From Mariannaea sp. PMI_226 (taxonomy: Eukaryota; Ascomycota; Sordariomycetes; Hypocreales; Nectriaceae), in contig JANFOG010000014.1 in assembly GCA_024336345.1 (NCBI GenBank), forward strand, positions 434,001 to 498,000: 64,000 nucleotides of DNA, in the 5' to 3' direction. The stretch's first letter is position 1; each line of letters starts with the position of its first letter. The notes under the pieces are model-generated. The model had not been told where the DNA came from and ran no database searches. It worked only from the letters and a program-made list of their open reading frames with translations. The translations under genes and the position numbers were made by a program. Below, in pieces: positions 1 through 9,990 of the stretch.

Positions 1-664
1 CATGTTGGGCACAGGCAGCTGCCACGCCATTCTTCAAGATGTCTGGAGTAAACATGCTGAGTTCCACCTCTGCAGCCAAGATCTTGGCGTGCTTGACTGC
101 TTCGTGGATCGTTTCCGCACTGCACTCGGACAAGTAGACACCGCCAAGCTTGCCCGTGTCAATGTACTCCTTTTGGATGACGGAGAGAGTCTCCTCAAAT
201 GGGGTCTTGGAATCCCTCCTGGCAAATGCAAACGCATCCAGCTTCTTGACACCCCCGAGCTGAGCGATGATGTTATCGAGGGACCTTCGGGTGTTTTCTG
301 GCGAGCCATCGGGCACCAGCGTGTTCAGATTCTGACCGCCCTTGACGAAGATGGTGACCTTGTCGACGTCTTCAGGATACTTTGTGAAGTAGTGCTTGAG
401 CAGCGTCATTGAGTTGTATTCTGGGGTGCCGTAGAACTCGGCGCCGTTCCAAACTGTGCAGCCGTTGTTGACTGCAGTTTTCATGGCCTCCAGGGCCTGG
501 TCGAGAGGAGGAGGGCTTGGACGCCATGTGAAGCCTAATCAGAGATGATGGTTAGCAATAGATAGATATATATATAAAGAAATTGAGACTTGTAAAATGA
601 GGAAGAACTAACCCATAAGCCCGTAACCCAGAGCACCGACTTGCTTTCCAAGGATTTGAGGCAT
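1..664 (-). CDS. Aldo/keto reductase, pyridoxal-reductase-like (C-terminus cut by window edge)
   Basis: Minus-strand gene with exons 664-613 and 534-1, running off the left edge. The intron (612-535) starts GTTAGT and ends TTAG; splicing joins the frame as GLMG-FTWRP. The start is the first ATG of that frame, in the MPQILGK context, and a TATAAAA lies about 110 bp upstream. The visible 195 residues begin with the first beta strand of the AKR barrel (VGALGYGLMG) and then carry NGCTVWNGAEFYG, which contains the Tyr expected at the catalytic position. This pattern resembles fungal pyridoxal reductases (Plr1/YakC-like), which are NADPH-dependent reductases converting pyridoxal to pyridoxine. The family assignment is firm; the substrate is inferred. 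The remaining part of the barrel and the NADPH-binding C-terminus lie outside the window. Confidence 0.85.
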
Positions 665-772
665 GATGTAAATGTTATTGCAGAAGTGGACTGGGAATTA
701 TTGTAGATGTAATTGGATTGAACGATGATGATTCGAATGTTTTATTCATTTTGAAACAGGATTTAGGCTTTC

Positions 773-779
773 TTTTATA
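773..779 (-). promoter_or_regulatory. TATA box of the aldo/keto reductase gene
   Basis: TATAAAA on the minus strand, about 110 bp before the start codon at 664. Assigned by position and sequence only. Confidence 0.5.
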
Positions 780-2500
780 TCGAAACTCGACATCTTCAAT
801 ACCATCATGAATACTGGTGCAGTGGTGTCCCATCCCTCACAACCGTCTCGGGTTAGCCAGTGTCGGGTTTACCACCACAAAACACACACATAAATCCGAC
901 TTGGTGGCTGGCGCCATCCCTCTACTGTTCTAATCCCGCCCAATTAATCCCGCCATATTTCAAGGCCCGATCAATAGATGCGCACCTTACTCATCAGTCC
1001 ATTTTTCTTTCATTCGCTGTGCGGACTCCGCGTTTCCCCTGTCTGCGCGTCGGAGCTACAGAGAGTTGTTCTTATTCCGGCAAATGCTTGGGATATGCTA
1101 CCCAACGACCATCCGCCTTTCGAGCCATGGGGACAGATGCTTTCTTTTTCCACTCAGCTCAATAACCAAGAGACAAGTCCTCTCGAAATTTAATCCCCGG
1201 CCGGCGGGGGGGGGGAAAATTACACATATCCCCAGATACTCGTGTAATGCGCTGGCTAATACTATCATTCCACAGTGTTTTGCAACACCTTCCATCACGT
1301 TATCGCCCACAGTCAGTAGTGAGATCTTATTCTTGTCCACCAGGTCGTATTATGATGTCATAAGTAACTAATGTGCTAGACAAACTCTCAGCGGAGTTTC
1401 CAGGTGTGAAATTGTCAATGCCGTTCTCCTATTGAGCCATTGCCCGAAACGGCAAACAATCCAATCAATATGGTAGCTAGAATGGGCTAGCCGATAGCAG
1501 CCGTGGATGAGGGGGATTCCCTAATGCCAACAAACTATGTAGCGACTATTGCGCTTGAGAACATGGTCATGCTTGCCAGTCAAACCATGGATGCTCGAAG
1601 CGTGTGAGGATACAGAACTGACAGTCACGAATGACGTGATTCGTACTCTAGAAAACAATCACATTCGATAGCAGACCTCAACCAGGCAGAGGGAAATATT
1701 GATGGGCGCTAATAAGCCTGTGGTCTGATAGGGTGTTGCAAAAAAAGCGTTGATTGTTCTGAGAAGACTGGCAGATGAAAATGGCCTCAAACCATCTCTT
1801 GTCTTAGCTGCTACTACTCTAACACGTCTAGGCATATCAGGAATTGTTCGAAGTAGCTTCTCTTGGCATTGTACTAGCGAGCGCGCATGTCTCCAATGAG
1901 AACACTACCCTGAGAGTGGTCAACATCCATCCAAGTCTTTTTGGACTCCTCTCCGCAGACTCCTCATTACGATGTATCGGTGATAGCAGACAGGTTGTCT
2001 CTCCTTTAACCGATGAAAAAATACTCCGTATATGGTTGATCTTTGAAAAAGAAAAAAATAATAGGTATCGTGTAATATTGCCTTGTAATGGTGGGGTTTC
2101 TATCAGGGATGTCAATTTGTGTGAGGTTGGCAGCTCTCGATTCATGCCCGATTTCTCTGCCTCTCACTAACTGACCGCCCCAAGCAGGAGAAAGAGAACG
2201 AAATCTATCACAAATAGCCATTCACTGAATGGTCTGATTTTACAGACCCTAACCCTGCTCTTTCTCAATTCTTCCGCGTAAAGGGTCGCATCTCAAGCGT
2301 CGCATCCCAAGCGCGGCAGCCCCTGGTGAACAGGGCTTGTTTTTGTGAGGGAGATTGAGCGAGTTTTTTTCAACGCCTTTATGAGCAGTATTGATAAATC
2401 AGCACCAATAACATCCGACACTCGACTTGTACTCTATCTAGTGGAACATGAGATGGAAAAGAAACTCACGCTGTGAAACCACTCTACAGATGTTTGCGCG
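780..2500. other. Intergenic region between divergent genes
   Basis: About 1.7 kb between the aldo/keto reductase (minus) and the ferric reductase (plus). The open frames here are short and have neither recognisable domains nor splice partners. A G-rich run lies near 1200-1216 and a 14-bp direct repeat (GTCGCATCTCAAGC, then GTCGCATCCCAAGC) near 2286-2313. Regulatory sites for both genes probably lie here, but I cannot name one securely. Confidence 0.5.
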
Positions 2501-2507
2501 TATATAA
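2501..2507 (+). promoter_or_regulatory. TATA box of the ferric reductase gene
   Basis: TATATAA, 75 bp before the ATG at 2582. Confidence 0.55.
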
Positions 2508-2581
2508 CCAAGACCAAGGCCTCGGAAGATGATGCAAGCCCAGTCAGGTCACTCCTCAGCGAAATACCAAATTTAGTTGCA

Positions 2582-4786
2582 ATGAAGAAACTTCAAGTGC
2601 GTCTCTTTTCTTTTCTTTTCGCCGCGTCTACCGTAAAAGCCAAGACTGGACATGGATTTGTTGGTTATGGGATTGACGCCTATTCGCCTACGTGCGCGTT
2701 CGCATGCCGCGATGCAATCTCTGGTGCAACACTCAACTGTTCTACCAAGGAGTCAGGCACCATGGATGGCATGGACGGCATGGATGATATGGGAATGTCT
2801 GGAGAGGTGATGACGGATCCTGAATGCTACGCCACAGACGATGCCTTCCTGCAAACACTGGCCTGGTGCATTTCGACCCGGTGCAATGACACCTCTGTTT
2901 GGAAACTGGAGAGGTACTGGAAGGCCAATGCTGTCGGTTCAGACGACGTTCAGCCAGATCCAAAGGAGCCGTACCAATTTGCCCTACAAAAGGTTCACGG
3001 CACTCCAGTCGCTATATATGCCGAAACGGGTGTTTTGAACGAAACAAGCGTTGTTGCTTACGACCTGTGGTACCAGAATTACCATACCGATGTAATATTC
3101 TGGGGCCAGGAGAGGAAGCAAGAGAAATACGGGTAAGTTTCAGTGTCATCTGGAGTCTTCTAAGTTCAAACTTTCTAAAAGTAACAATCAACTGTTCCTA
3201 GTCTGGTGATTTTCCTCTCCGGGGTTATACTACCCATTGCCTTTTCGCTGTTGCGTTTCGTTCCATTCCCGACAGTGTGGCGCTCCAAGTTCAACGCCTG
3301 GATCATCGATCCTCCACTCATCGGGTCCAAACACGACGCCCCCAGCTTCTTCGGCCTGGTTCATGTGCCAAAGCGAGGTCAAGCCCTCTTCATCTTCTAC
3401 TTCATCGTCATCAATGTTGTGCTCTCCGCCGTCAACTACGAATACTCGGACCCCAACACATGGTATCCTGGTGATGTTTGGCGTTGGATATGCATGTTAA
3501 TTTCCAACCGCCTGGGATTGCTCAGTTTTGCCAATCTGCCGCTGGTGTTCCTGTACGCGGGTAGAAACAATCTGCTTCTTTGGCTGACCAATTGGTCCCA
3601 CTCGACGTTCCTTCTACTCCATCGTTGGATTGCTGCCATTGCAACTCTTCAGGCGATTCTTCACAGTCTGATATACCTAGACGTTTATGTCAAGACTGGG
3701 ACGCACGCTTCCGAGTCTCAAAAACCGTACTGGTATTGGGGTATCATCGGCACCCTAGGCATGACAATCCTCTTCCCCACATCAATGTTCCCGATCCGCA
3801 AGAAGGTGTATGAGCTTTTCCTGACATGGCATGTTGCGATTTCGATCTTGATAGTCGCAGGGTGTTACTGGCATATTATCTTTGAGTTTCAGCACAAATG
3901 GGGCTATGAGACGTGGATAATCATCTGCATGGCCATCTGGGCCTTTGACCGTATTTTCCGCGTCTTGAGGCTTGCAAGGCATGGAGTAAAAACTGCTCTG
4001 ATTGAGCCGATCGATGGCGAATACGTGAAAGTCACAGTTCCCGGCGTTTCCTCCTCTGGCCATGCGTACCTTTACTTTCCAACTCTTACTTGGCGGGTTT
4101 GGGAAAACCACCCCTTCTCTGTCGCCTCTACTTTTGTTCCAACAACGACTGGTTCCTCCTCAGCAGCCTCTCTAACTCCGAGGAAATGTGAAGATGACAT
4201 TGAAGGGAAAGCTGTAGCAACATCCGCCACCACAACCGTATCCTTAGGTGGAGGTAGTCACGCCAGCGACTCACCTCATTCATCCAAGGAACACTACCGA
4301 GCTGGTATCACGTTCTATATCCGCACTCAGAGTGGTCTGACCGCACTTTTGCAAACTCGTAGGACGATTCCCGTTTTGATTGAAGCTGGGTACAGTTCAA
4401 ATGCCTTGATATCCGAGTCGCTACACAAATCAGCAACACTAATCGGCCTCGCCGGCGGTGTTGGAATTACTGCAGTGCTGCCACATCTGCGATCGCATCT
4501 GGGCCGGGCCCAGCTCTACTGGGGTTGCCGAACACAGGCTCTTGTTGACGATATTCGAGGCACTGGTGCGCTTGATTCAGTCGAGGCTGAGATCTTTGTA
4601 AGCAAAAGAATGTCGATTAGAGACGTCCTGGAGACTGAGCTCGCCAACGGACCAACGTGTGAGACATGTGTGCTGGTCTCTGGGCCGGAGGAGATGATTG
4701 ACGAGGTTCGAAACGTGGTTGGTGAGATTGTGAGGAGAAAGAGTGGTATCAGTGTGAGGCTTGTGGTAGAGTCGTTTTGCTGGTAA
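2582..4786 (+). CDS. FRE-type ferric/cupric reductase, transmembrane flavocytochrome
   Basis: Exons 2582-3132 and 3202-4786 (711 aa); the intron is GTAAGT...CTAG. It reduces extracellular Fe(III) or Cu(II) at the plasma membrane before uptake, passing electrons from NADPH through FAD and two b-type haems. After a signal peptide there is a Cys-containing luminal domain (about residues 20-180), followed by a multi-helix ferric reductase domain with two HX13H pairs: one in the helix starting LLLHRW and one starting LTWHVA. These are the expected bis-haem ligands. The FAD motif HPFSVAS and the NADPH motifs GLAGGVGIT and VSGPEE follow, and the protein ends ESFCW as fungal FREs do. The luminal domain has a tract with six Met in about 17 residues (MDGMDGMDDMGMSG and following), suggesting copper contact. 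Metal preference is inferred. A low-complexity insertion (about residues 500-555, Ser/Thr-rich) separates the FAD and NADPH motifs. Confidence 0.93.
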
Positions 4787-5209
4787 TGGTGATGATTTGT
4801 GGATTGGATATGTCCTCCAGTTGCAGCGCTGTTGCCCAATTGGAATATCTACGCAGGTCAGATGAGCATCAAAGAACACGAAATCGTATCGAATCAACAC
4901 AGCATATGGTGCTAGTACTAAGCTGTCAAATATTTCATAAAGAGCTCTACAAGAGATGTCTTCTGTCTACGGTTCGGTATGCATAGGCAAATCATGCGGG
5001 GTAATTGCTTTGCTGTATATGAGATGCCTATTTTGCCGATGATAGACCAAAACAATCTCTAAACCACGCTCATATATCGTTCCATCATATCACCGCAAAT
5101 ATTCGTCGTGTCTCAGGGTCGTCCCAACGTCCGAGGCAAGGCGGGACGCCTGTGACTAGAGTAAATGAGGCTATCCAAGAACCGTCTCTGACATCAACAT
5201 CAACACAGA
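4787..5209. other. Intergenic, ferric reductase 3' region to tRNA-Phe
   Basis: 3' flank of the ferric reductase and 5' flank of the tRNA gene. I see no gene here. Short frames around 4780-4990 are without features. Confidence 0.5.
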
Positions 5210-5339
5210 GCGGGTTTAGCTCAGTTGGGGTAAGATTCACATCTTCTGGCCCTCGCTTGAGCATAATAACTAACCTTCACTGACAGAGAGCGTCAGACTG
5301 AAGATCTGAAGGTCATGTGTTCGATCCACATAAACCGCA
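5210..5339 (+). tRNA. trnF(GAA): tRNA-Phe (GAA) with a D-loop intron
   Basis: Exon 1 is 5210-5229 and exon 2 is 5287-5339; joined they make a 73-nt tRNA. D-stem GCTC/GAGC, anticodon stem TCAGA/TCTGA and T-stem ATGTG/CACAT are perfect. The anticodon loop is CTGAAGA (anticodon GAA, G37 as usual for Phe), the T-loop is TTCGATC, and the discriminator base is A. The acceptor stem pairs at six of seven positions, with G5 facing A68. The A box (TAGCTCAGTTGG) lies wholly in exon 1 and the B box (TGTTCGATCC) in exon 2, so Pol III signals survive. A T7 terminator follows at 5348. There is no intron at the canonical 37/38 site. Without removal of 5230-5286 the D-arm cannot close, so the gene is either spliced in an unusual way or dead; the perfect stems argue against decay. 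Confidence 0.9.
5230..5286 (+). other. 57-nt spliceosomal-type intron inside the tRNA-Phe D-loop
   Basis: Begins GTAAGATT, has TAACTAACC with the candidate branch A about 15 nt before the end, and ends TGACAG. Donor, branch and acceptor match those of protein-coding introns in this window (for example the 69-nt ferric reductase intron). Cutting exactly at GT and AG restores the D-loop AGTTGGGA; shifting either border spoils it. Nuclear tRNA introns are normally removed by the Sen endonuclease next to the anticodon, and I see no obvious bulge-helix-bulge here. Confidence 0.75.
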
Positions 5340-5347
5340 AACAATAA

Positions 5348-5354
5348 TTTTTTT
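5348..5354 (+). terminator. Pol III terminator of tRNA-Phe
   Basis: Run of seven T, nine bases after the tRNA 3' end. A second, longer T run lies near 5386-5399 and could act as backup. Confidence 0.75.
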
Positions 5355-5701
5355 GCTCATTGATCTACCCACTCACTGTAGTAAAATTTTTTTTTTTTTA
5401 CACACTTTTTTTCATTCCTCTTAGACCCTTAGGAGTTACTCGTTATTACAATGAGATGATGTGATAATTCTGTGTTCTATTCTCTTCGGAAATGTTGCCT
5501 TACCACCCTTAAAGGCATACTCTTGATTGCGGGGTAGATCATGCGATTGTGTTACCTGCATTCCCCGCAGTAAATGCCTTGCCACTGCTCGGGCCGTCTC
5601 GGACCGAAGTATCTCTAGGACGCGGGCGACTTCAGTGAATACTGAAAGCAGCAATTTATCCATCCTGCCTATAAGGGATGGTTAACCAGCGGCACAGTGA
5701 A
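5355..5701. other. Intergenic, tRNA to acetyltransferase
   Basis: Contains a long T run (5386-5399) and the proximal promoter of the acetyltransferase. No gene seen. Confidence 0.5.
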
Positions 5702-5708
5702 TATATAA
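5702..5708 (+). promoter_or_regulatory. TATA box of the acetyltransferase-like gene
   Basis: TATATAA, 82 bp before the ATG at 5790. Confidence 0.55.
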
Positions 5709-5789
5709 AGGTGCTCGTATTCCAATTGAGAACATCATCGTGTGTGCTTCATAGTGTCTTGGACCAGCTACCAGCTGTGATTGTGAATA

Positions 5790-7298
5790 ATGACTTCCAC
5801 TTATAACAACTTCGCCTGGACACAGGAAAAGCCAGGCGTATGGAGCCGCGACGTCGACGAGGCGGAGCAATTCTACTCAGCCTTGGTGAAAGCATTTGAG
5901 GGGACTGGGCGCATGATGTTTGCCATCACTGGTCATCTATCCCTCTCCGTCAACGCTCGTCCAGGAACCCCAGCTGGTGAGGCAGCCAAAGAGGTCGATC
6001 ATGCATTGAAATGCGCATGGGTTGCACTTCGACATGCACACCCAGCCATTGCCTCTCAAATTCACTACAACTCCGAGACGGGCAGTTATATCAAGACGTG
6101 CAACGTTGGTGACGGAGACTGGCTTGAGAGGACCTTTGTGCCAATCTCGACCAACCAGACTGGGGAGGAATGGGCTAATTCGGATCCCCCAGCGCCGCCG
6201 TCGCTCACTCTTTTTGTTGTCAATCGGCCACCGATGGAGCAAGATGGTATTGTTTACCGCGATCTGGTCATTCGGTCCCCTCACGACGTCATCGACGGCA
6301 TTGGGACTCTGATGTTGCTCAACAACTATGTCCTTCTTGCCGCCGATATATACGAGCAAGGAAACAGTTACGCTCTCCCATCTCCGAGCGACATTAGCGT
6401 CGAGAGCTTTAGCCCACCGTATCGCGTTGCTGCCTGTGTGCCTGCCACCCCGACAAAAACTGTGCTGGCCAAGTTGGAGGCAACTAAGGCTGCTGCAGCT
6501 GCAGCTGCTGAAGCAGGTGTTCAGGAGAATAGGGTGGAAGCAATAGGTGTTCCCTTCAAGAAAGGAGCTTTATTGCCAGGTAAACACCAGCGTGTGGCCA
6601 TTACATTCAGCAAGGATCAAACAGCACGACTTCTGGCCGCTTGTAAGAGCATGAATGTCACAGTCACGCACGCCTTTCACGCTGCCATCGCCATTGCCGT
6701 TCGTGATCTCCAGGAGTCGACGGAGCCGCGGCGCGTGCAGTACATCAGCTACATCCTACGCAACGAGAGAGAGAGATGCATTGCACCGTACAATGACAAC
6801 AGACATCCCGCTGGGGTCTATCACTCTGTTTCTGGCGACAAGCTTGTCGTTGAAATGGATCTGAGCTGCTCAGATACGAATCGTCGGGAAGAGTTTTCTC
6901 GCGTCGTTGGCCAAATAAGGGACTTCTATAACAATGTTCGGAACGACAGCGACCACTATGCCATTGCCCCTTTTGCCTGGGCTGCTGCTACACCGAAGCT
7001 TCCTGCAGACCCTTCAGAGGTGATCCCGATTCCTCCACCTATGGAGCCAGCGCCCGTCTCTCTTTCCAGTATGGGTATTGTTGACAAGATTATCACCCCT
7101 CGGGAGGGAGCCTTCTCTGTATCGAACCCATGGGTCACGGGAGAGGAGCTGAAGAACGGCCTGGGACTATTTCTGGGGACTTTCAAAGGTGAGCTTGTTC
7201 TCAGCGCGGCGTACAATGACGTGTGGCATGATAGAGACGTAGTGAGGAATTTTTTGAAAAGATGTGAGGATATAGTATTTGGTGGCTTAAATGCCTAA
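5790..7298 (+). CDS. Acyl-CoA-dependent O-acetyltransferase, trichothecene 15-O-acetyltransferase (Tri3)-like
   Basis: Single exon, 502 aa. It belongs to the condensation-domain/chloramphenicol-acetyltransferase-like superfamily: the catalytic HxxxDG is visible as HDVIDG at residues 165-170, and the second conserved region lies near the C-terminus, where NPWVTGEELKNGLG stands in for the usual DFGWG-like loop. Length and general layout fit fungal Tri3-like enzymes, which acetylate a hydroxyl on secondary metabolites or detoxify them. An Ala-rich insertion (about residues 225-240) sits in the middle. No terpene cyclase, P450 or cluster regulator is found next to it, so this looks like a stand-alone enzyme and not part of a toxin cluster. 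The acyl donor and acceptor are unknown. The start is the first ATG, 82 bp after a TATA box. Confidence 0.8.
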   Translation: MTSTYNNFAWTQEKPGVWSRDVDEAEQFYSALVKAFEGTGRMMFAITGHLSLSVNARPGTPAGEAAKEVDHALKCAWVALRHAHPAIASQIHYNSETGSYIKTCNVGDGDWLERTFVPISTNQTGEEWANSDPPAPPSLTLFVVNRPPMEQDGIVYRDLVIRSPHDVIDGIGTLMLLNNYVLLAADIYEQGNSYALPSPSDISVESFSPPYRVAACVPATPTKTVLAKLEATKAAAAAAAEAGVQENRVEAIGVPFKKGALLPGKHQRVAITFSKDQTARLLAACKSMNVTVTHAFHAAIAIAVRDLQESTEPRRVQYISYILRNERERCIAPYNDNRHPAGVYHSVSGDKLVVEMDLSCSDTNRREEFSRVVGQIRDFYNNVRNDSDHYAIAPFAWAAATPKLPADPSEVIPIPPPMEPAPVSLSSMGIVDKIITPREGAFSVSNPWVTGEELKNGLGLFLGTFKGELVLSAAYNDVWHDRDVVRNFLKRCEDIVFGGLNA

Positions 7299-8503
7299 TC
7301 AAGATCAAATACGTTATCCCTAAACAGAAACCAGGTAGTAAAGGTAGCATATATAGGATATATAATTGCTAGTGTGTGGTTGTAAATGCATCATAGTTAC
7401 ATCCGGCTATCGAGAGTGACAGCGTGTTTTGTGGCACATGACCAAAGTCCAAGACCTATCCCCTACCCCATCTACTGGAGAGGGCAAGTTACGGAACACT
7501 TGAGGATACCCTTTTGATGAGGTTGTTGTTATGTATGTTAACCATATTTGGTAGTGATGATGCAGACTGATGATGGCTTAAAGGTCTGTCATCAAGCTAT
7601 GAATTGTGGTTCTACTTGAGCTCCTTATTGTAGTAATATCAAACGTCTAGCCAATGTTTATAAGCCCCGGCAGCTTCCTATAGTATTCATAGTCTTTTGA
7701 ATGCAATGGCATTTCTTGCAGCACTATCTTCAGCGGTTTTAGTGATAATGCTGTTCGCCAACTAGTGTCAAACTAACGAAATATTCGAGTAATTCATGTA
7801 ACGGTCTGCTCAACTCCAAATGGTTCAGCTATAGGAGCATCTGCTCGGCCGTAAGCATCACGTTTGTATCTCAACAGCTATTTGAGGGTTAAGATGATAT
7901 GGTATCGGCCCTCGCTCCTAGTCGCGTATCTTATTTACAGACGAGGTCACCCTACCGGCTGTGTTAAGCCCTTTTCTCCACTAAGCTTTACTTTTTTTTT
8001 CCTGATTAGTAGTTATTTGTTCATCGCAAATTCTAAGAAATAGAGGATTAGTATTCTTTAATCATGGTATCCACCCAAGAATACCTCGGAAAGGGCATTC
8101 GAAAGATAATACGCTGTTGTCCACTGAGCATCAATAGCAGATGACTCGCAGGCTCTCATAAGTGAGGAAAACTGCTGCTTGAGCCATTGCTGGATGAGTG
8201 CTGTTCCCAATCGCAATCATCCTCACCAATTCATAAATCCTGTGGCGTGGCTTGGCGTGGCATAACAAGAACGCCCCTCTCGGGATGCAAATTGAATAGG
8301 ACAAACTGGCATGTCATCTTCATCCCGAGAAGGTCAGTCTGTCAAATCTTCCAAAAAAAAAAATCAAGTTCATCTTTCTACTTCTCTCTAGTCTTGTCTA
8401 TCCAGACTTTTCTAGATCAGGATACATAGCCAGTCCTGCAACAAACGCTCCCCCAAAATCCCGATGCATTTCAGTTCTTTTCCTTCATTTTTTTTCACCC
8501 CTC
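7299..8503. other. Intergenic between two convergent genes
   Basis: About 1.2 kb holding the 3' ends of the acetyltransferase (plus) and the class-V aminotransferase (minus). Several homopolymer T/A runs; no coding region or repeat recognised. The length is large for a convergent pair. Confidence 0.45.
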
Positions 8504-9990
8504 TCAAAGATACTCCTTTTTTCCAACTCTCTCGCAAACCTTCTTCAACATATCCGCAGCCCACTTGTAATCGTCCAGATCCAAGTACACCTGCGCACTG
8601 ATTCTGACCCAATATCTCCCGTCGTGGATAAACAGGGACAAAAATGTCTTGTAATCCTCAATCATGGTCGTAAGGATCCACTGGAAAGCCTTATCCGCCT
8701 CCTCCGCCGGCACAACCGCATCGCCCTCCTTGCCCTTGGTGCCCTTGGTGCCCACCCACACAGGCAGCGCAACATTTGACATGCCGCAGTTGCGCATCGT
8801 ACCTGTGCTGTTCTCCATGTACTCGGTGCCCAGCGCCTTGGCGACCAGCTCGCTTCCCTTCTTGTTCAGGTCCCAGAGGTACTCCAGCACGGCGTCCTCG
8901 CCACCGAAAGTCTCCTTGCGCCACTGAATCGCATCCTTGACGCAGAGGTAAGGGGAGTTGTCCAGGGTGCCCACAAACTCAAAATTCTGCACGTATCGAG
9001 ACTTGGAGCTCGGGGGCAGGGGGGATTTTCGCGCAACCAGCTTGGGCTCGTAGCCGTGGCTGGTGGCCAGCGTGGTCGGCAGTAGGTGCTGGTTTCGTTG
9101 CGGCACGTAGAAGACGGCGCAGCCCCGCGGGACATGCAGCCACTTGTGGCAGTTGGACACGAAAAAGTCGGGGTCGGCTGCGGACACGTCTAGCTTCACC
9201 ATTCCGATGCCTTGGGCGCCGTCGACCATGCTGATGATGTCCAGAGCCTTGCAGGCCTTGACCATAGCTTCCCAGGGGAAGACGACACCGGGGCGCGAGG
9301 AGACGACGTCGAAGACTGCCACGCGAGGTCTTTTACCCTCCGCCTTGATGGCCTGAACGGTATCGTTGAATCTCTTCAGAATCTCGTCATCATTAATGGG
9401 ATATGTGATTTCAATCTCTCGCGTGGAGATCTTGCCTCCGAAATAGTCGGCCAAAAAGTCAGCAACCTTGGCGCAGGCCTCGTAGATGGTTGAGAAGGTG
9501 ATGACAACGTCCTTGCCGTCATCGTTCCAGGTGAGGTTGCGGAAGACGGTGTTGACGCCAACAGTCGCATTGCTCACGAACACAACGGTGTCATCGGGTG
9601 CGTTGAGGATCTTTGCAACAGCCACACGAGACTCATCGAGGAGCTTGGGGTAAACATAGCGAATGAATTGATCCGGGCGGGCTTCAGATGCATCCTGATA
9701 CTCGCGCAGCTTGGTCTGGATGAATTTGGGATATGTTCCAAAGGAGCCTGAAAAGAAAACGGTTAGAGCAGGAAAAATTGACGACAATTCAGGAAGAGTA
9801 CCACACTGCAAGCATCACTTGTGACCAGTTTGAAGGCAGAGGGGGAGGGGATGGTTTGTCACTGACCATGGTTGAGATTCCTCCACTCCGGGTCCAAAGG
9901 GAACTTCTCCCTCATGGACTTCCCAAAAGCTGAAGTCTCGGGTTTTCCTCGAAGAGGAAGTTCTTGAGAAGAGCCCTGTTCGATACCCAT
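8504..9990 (-). CDS. PLP-dependent class-V aminotransferase family protein (isopenicillin-N-epimerase / Egt2-like)
   Basis: Exons 9990-9867 and 9747-8504 (455 aa). The intron starts GTCAGT and ends TTTCAG, joining NLNHG to SFGTYP and so rebuilding the conserved NHGSFG motif of this family. The fold-type-I core follows: VDGAQGIG (Asp217 for the pyridine nitrogen) and SNCHKW with Lys243 as the expected Schiff-base lysine. Relatives include bacterial isopenicillin-N epimerases, fungal LolT-like proteins and hercynylcysteine sulfoxide lyases (Egt2, ergothioneine pathway). The exact reaction cannot be told from sequence alone; no ergothioneine or beta-lactam gene is adjacent. A Lys/Gly-rich insertion (TKGTKGKEGD, about residues 375-385) is a local peculiarity. 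Start chosen as the ATG in the MGIEQG context; a more distant in-frame ATG would add 19 residues with no conserved character. Confidence 0.88.

Noticed and set aside
2243..2256. CCCTAACCCT, resembling the telomere repeat
   Set aside because: Less than two units; too short to call an interstitial telomere.
5210..5339. Whether the tRNA-Phe insert is a canonical tRNA intron
   Set aside because: It is in the D-loop, not at 37/38, and carries spliceosomal signals; the canonical class was therefore rejected.
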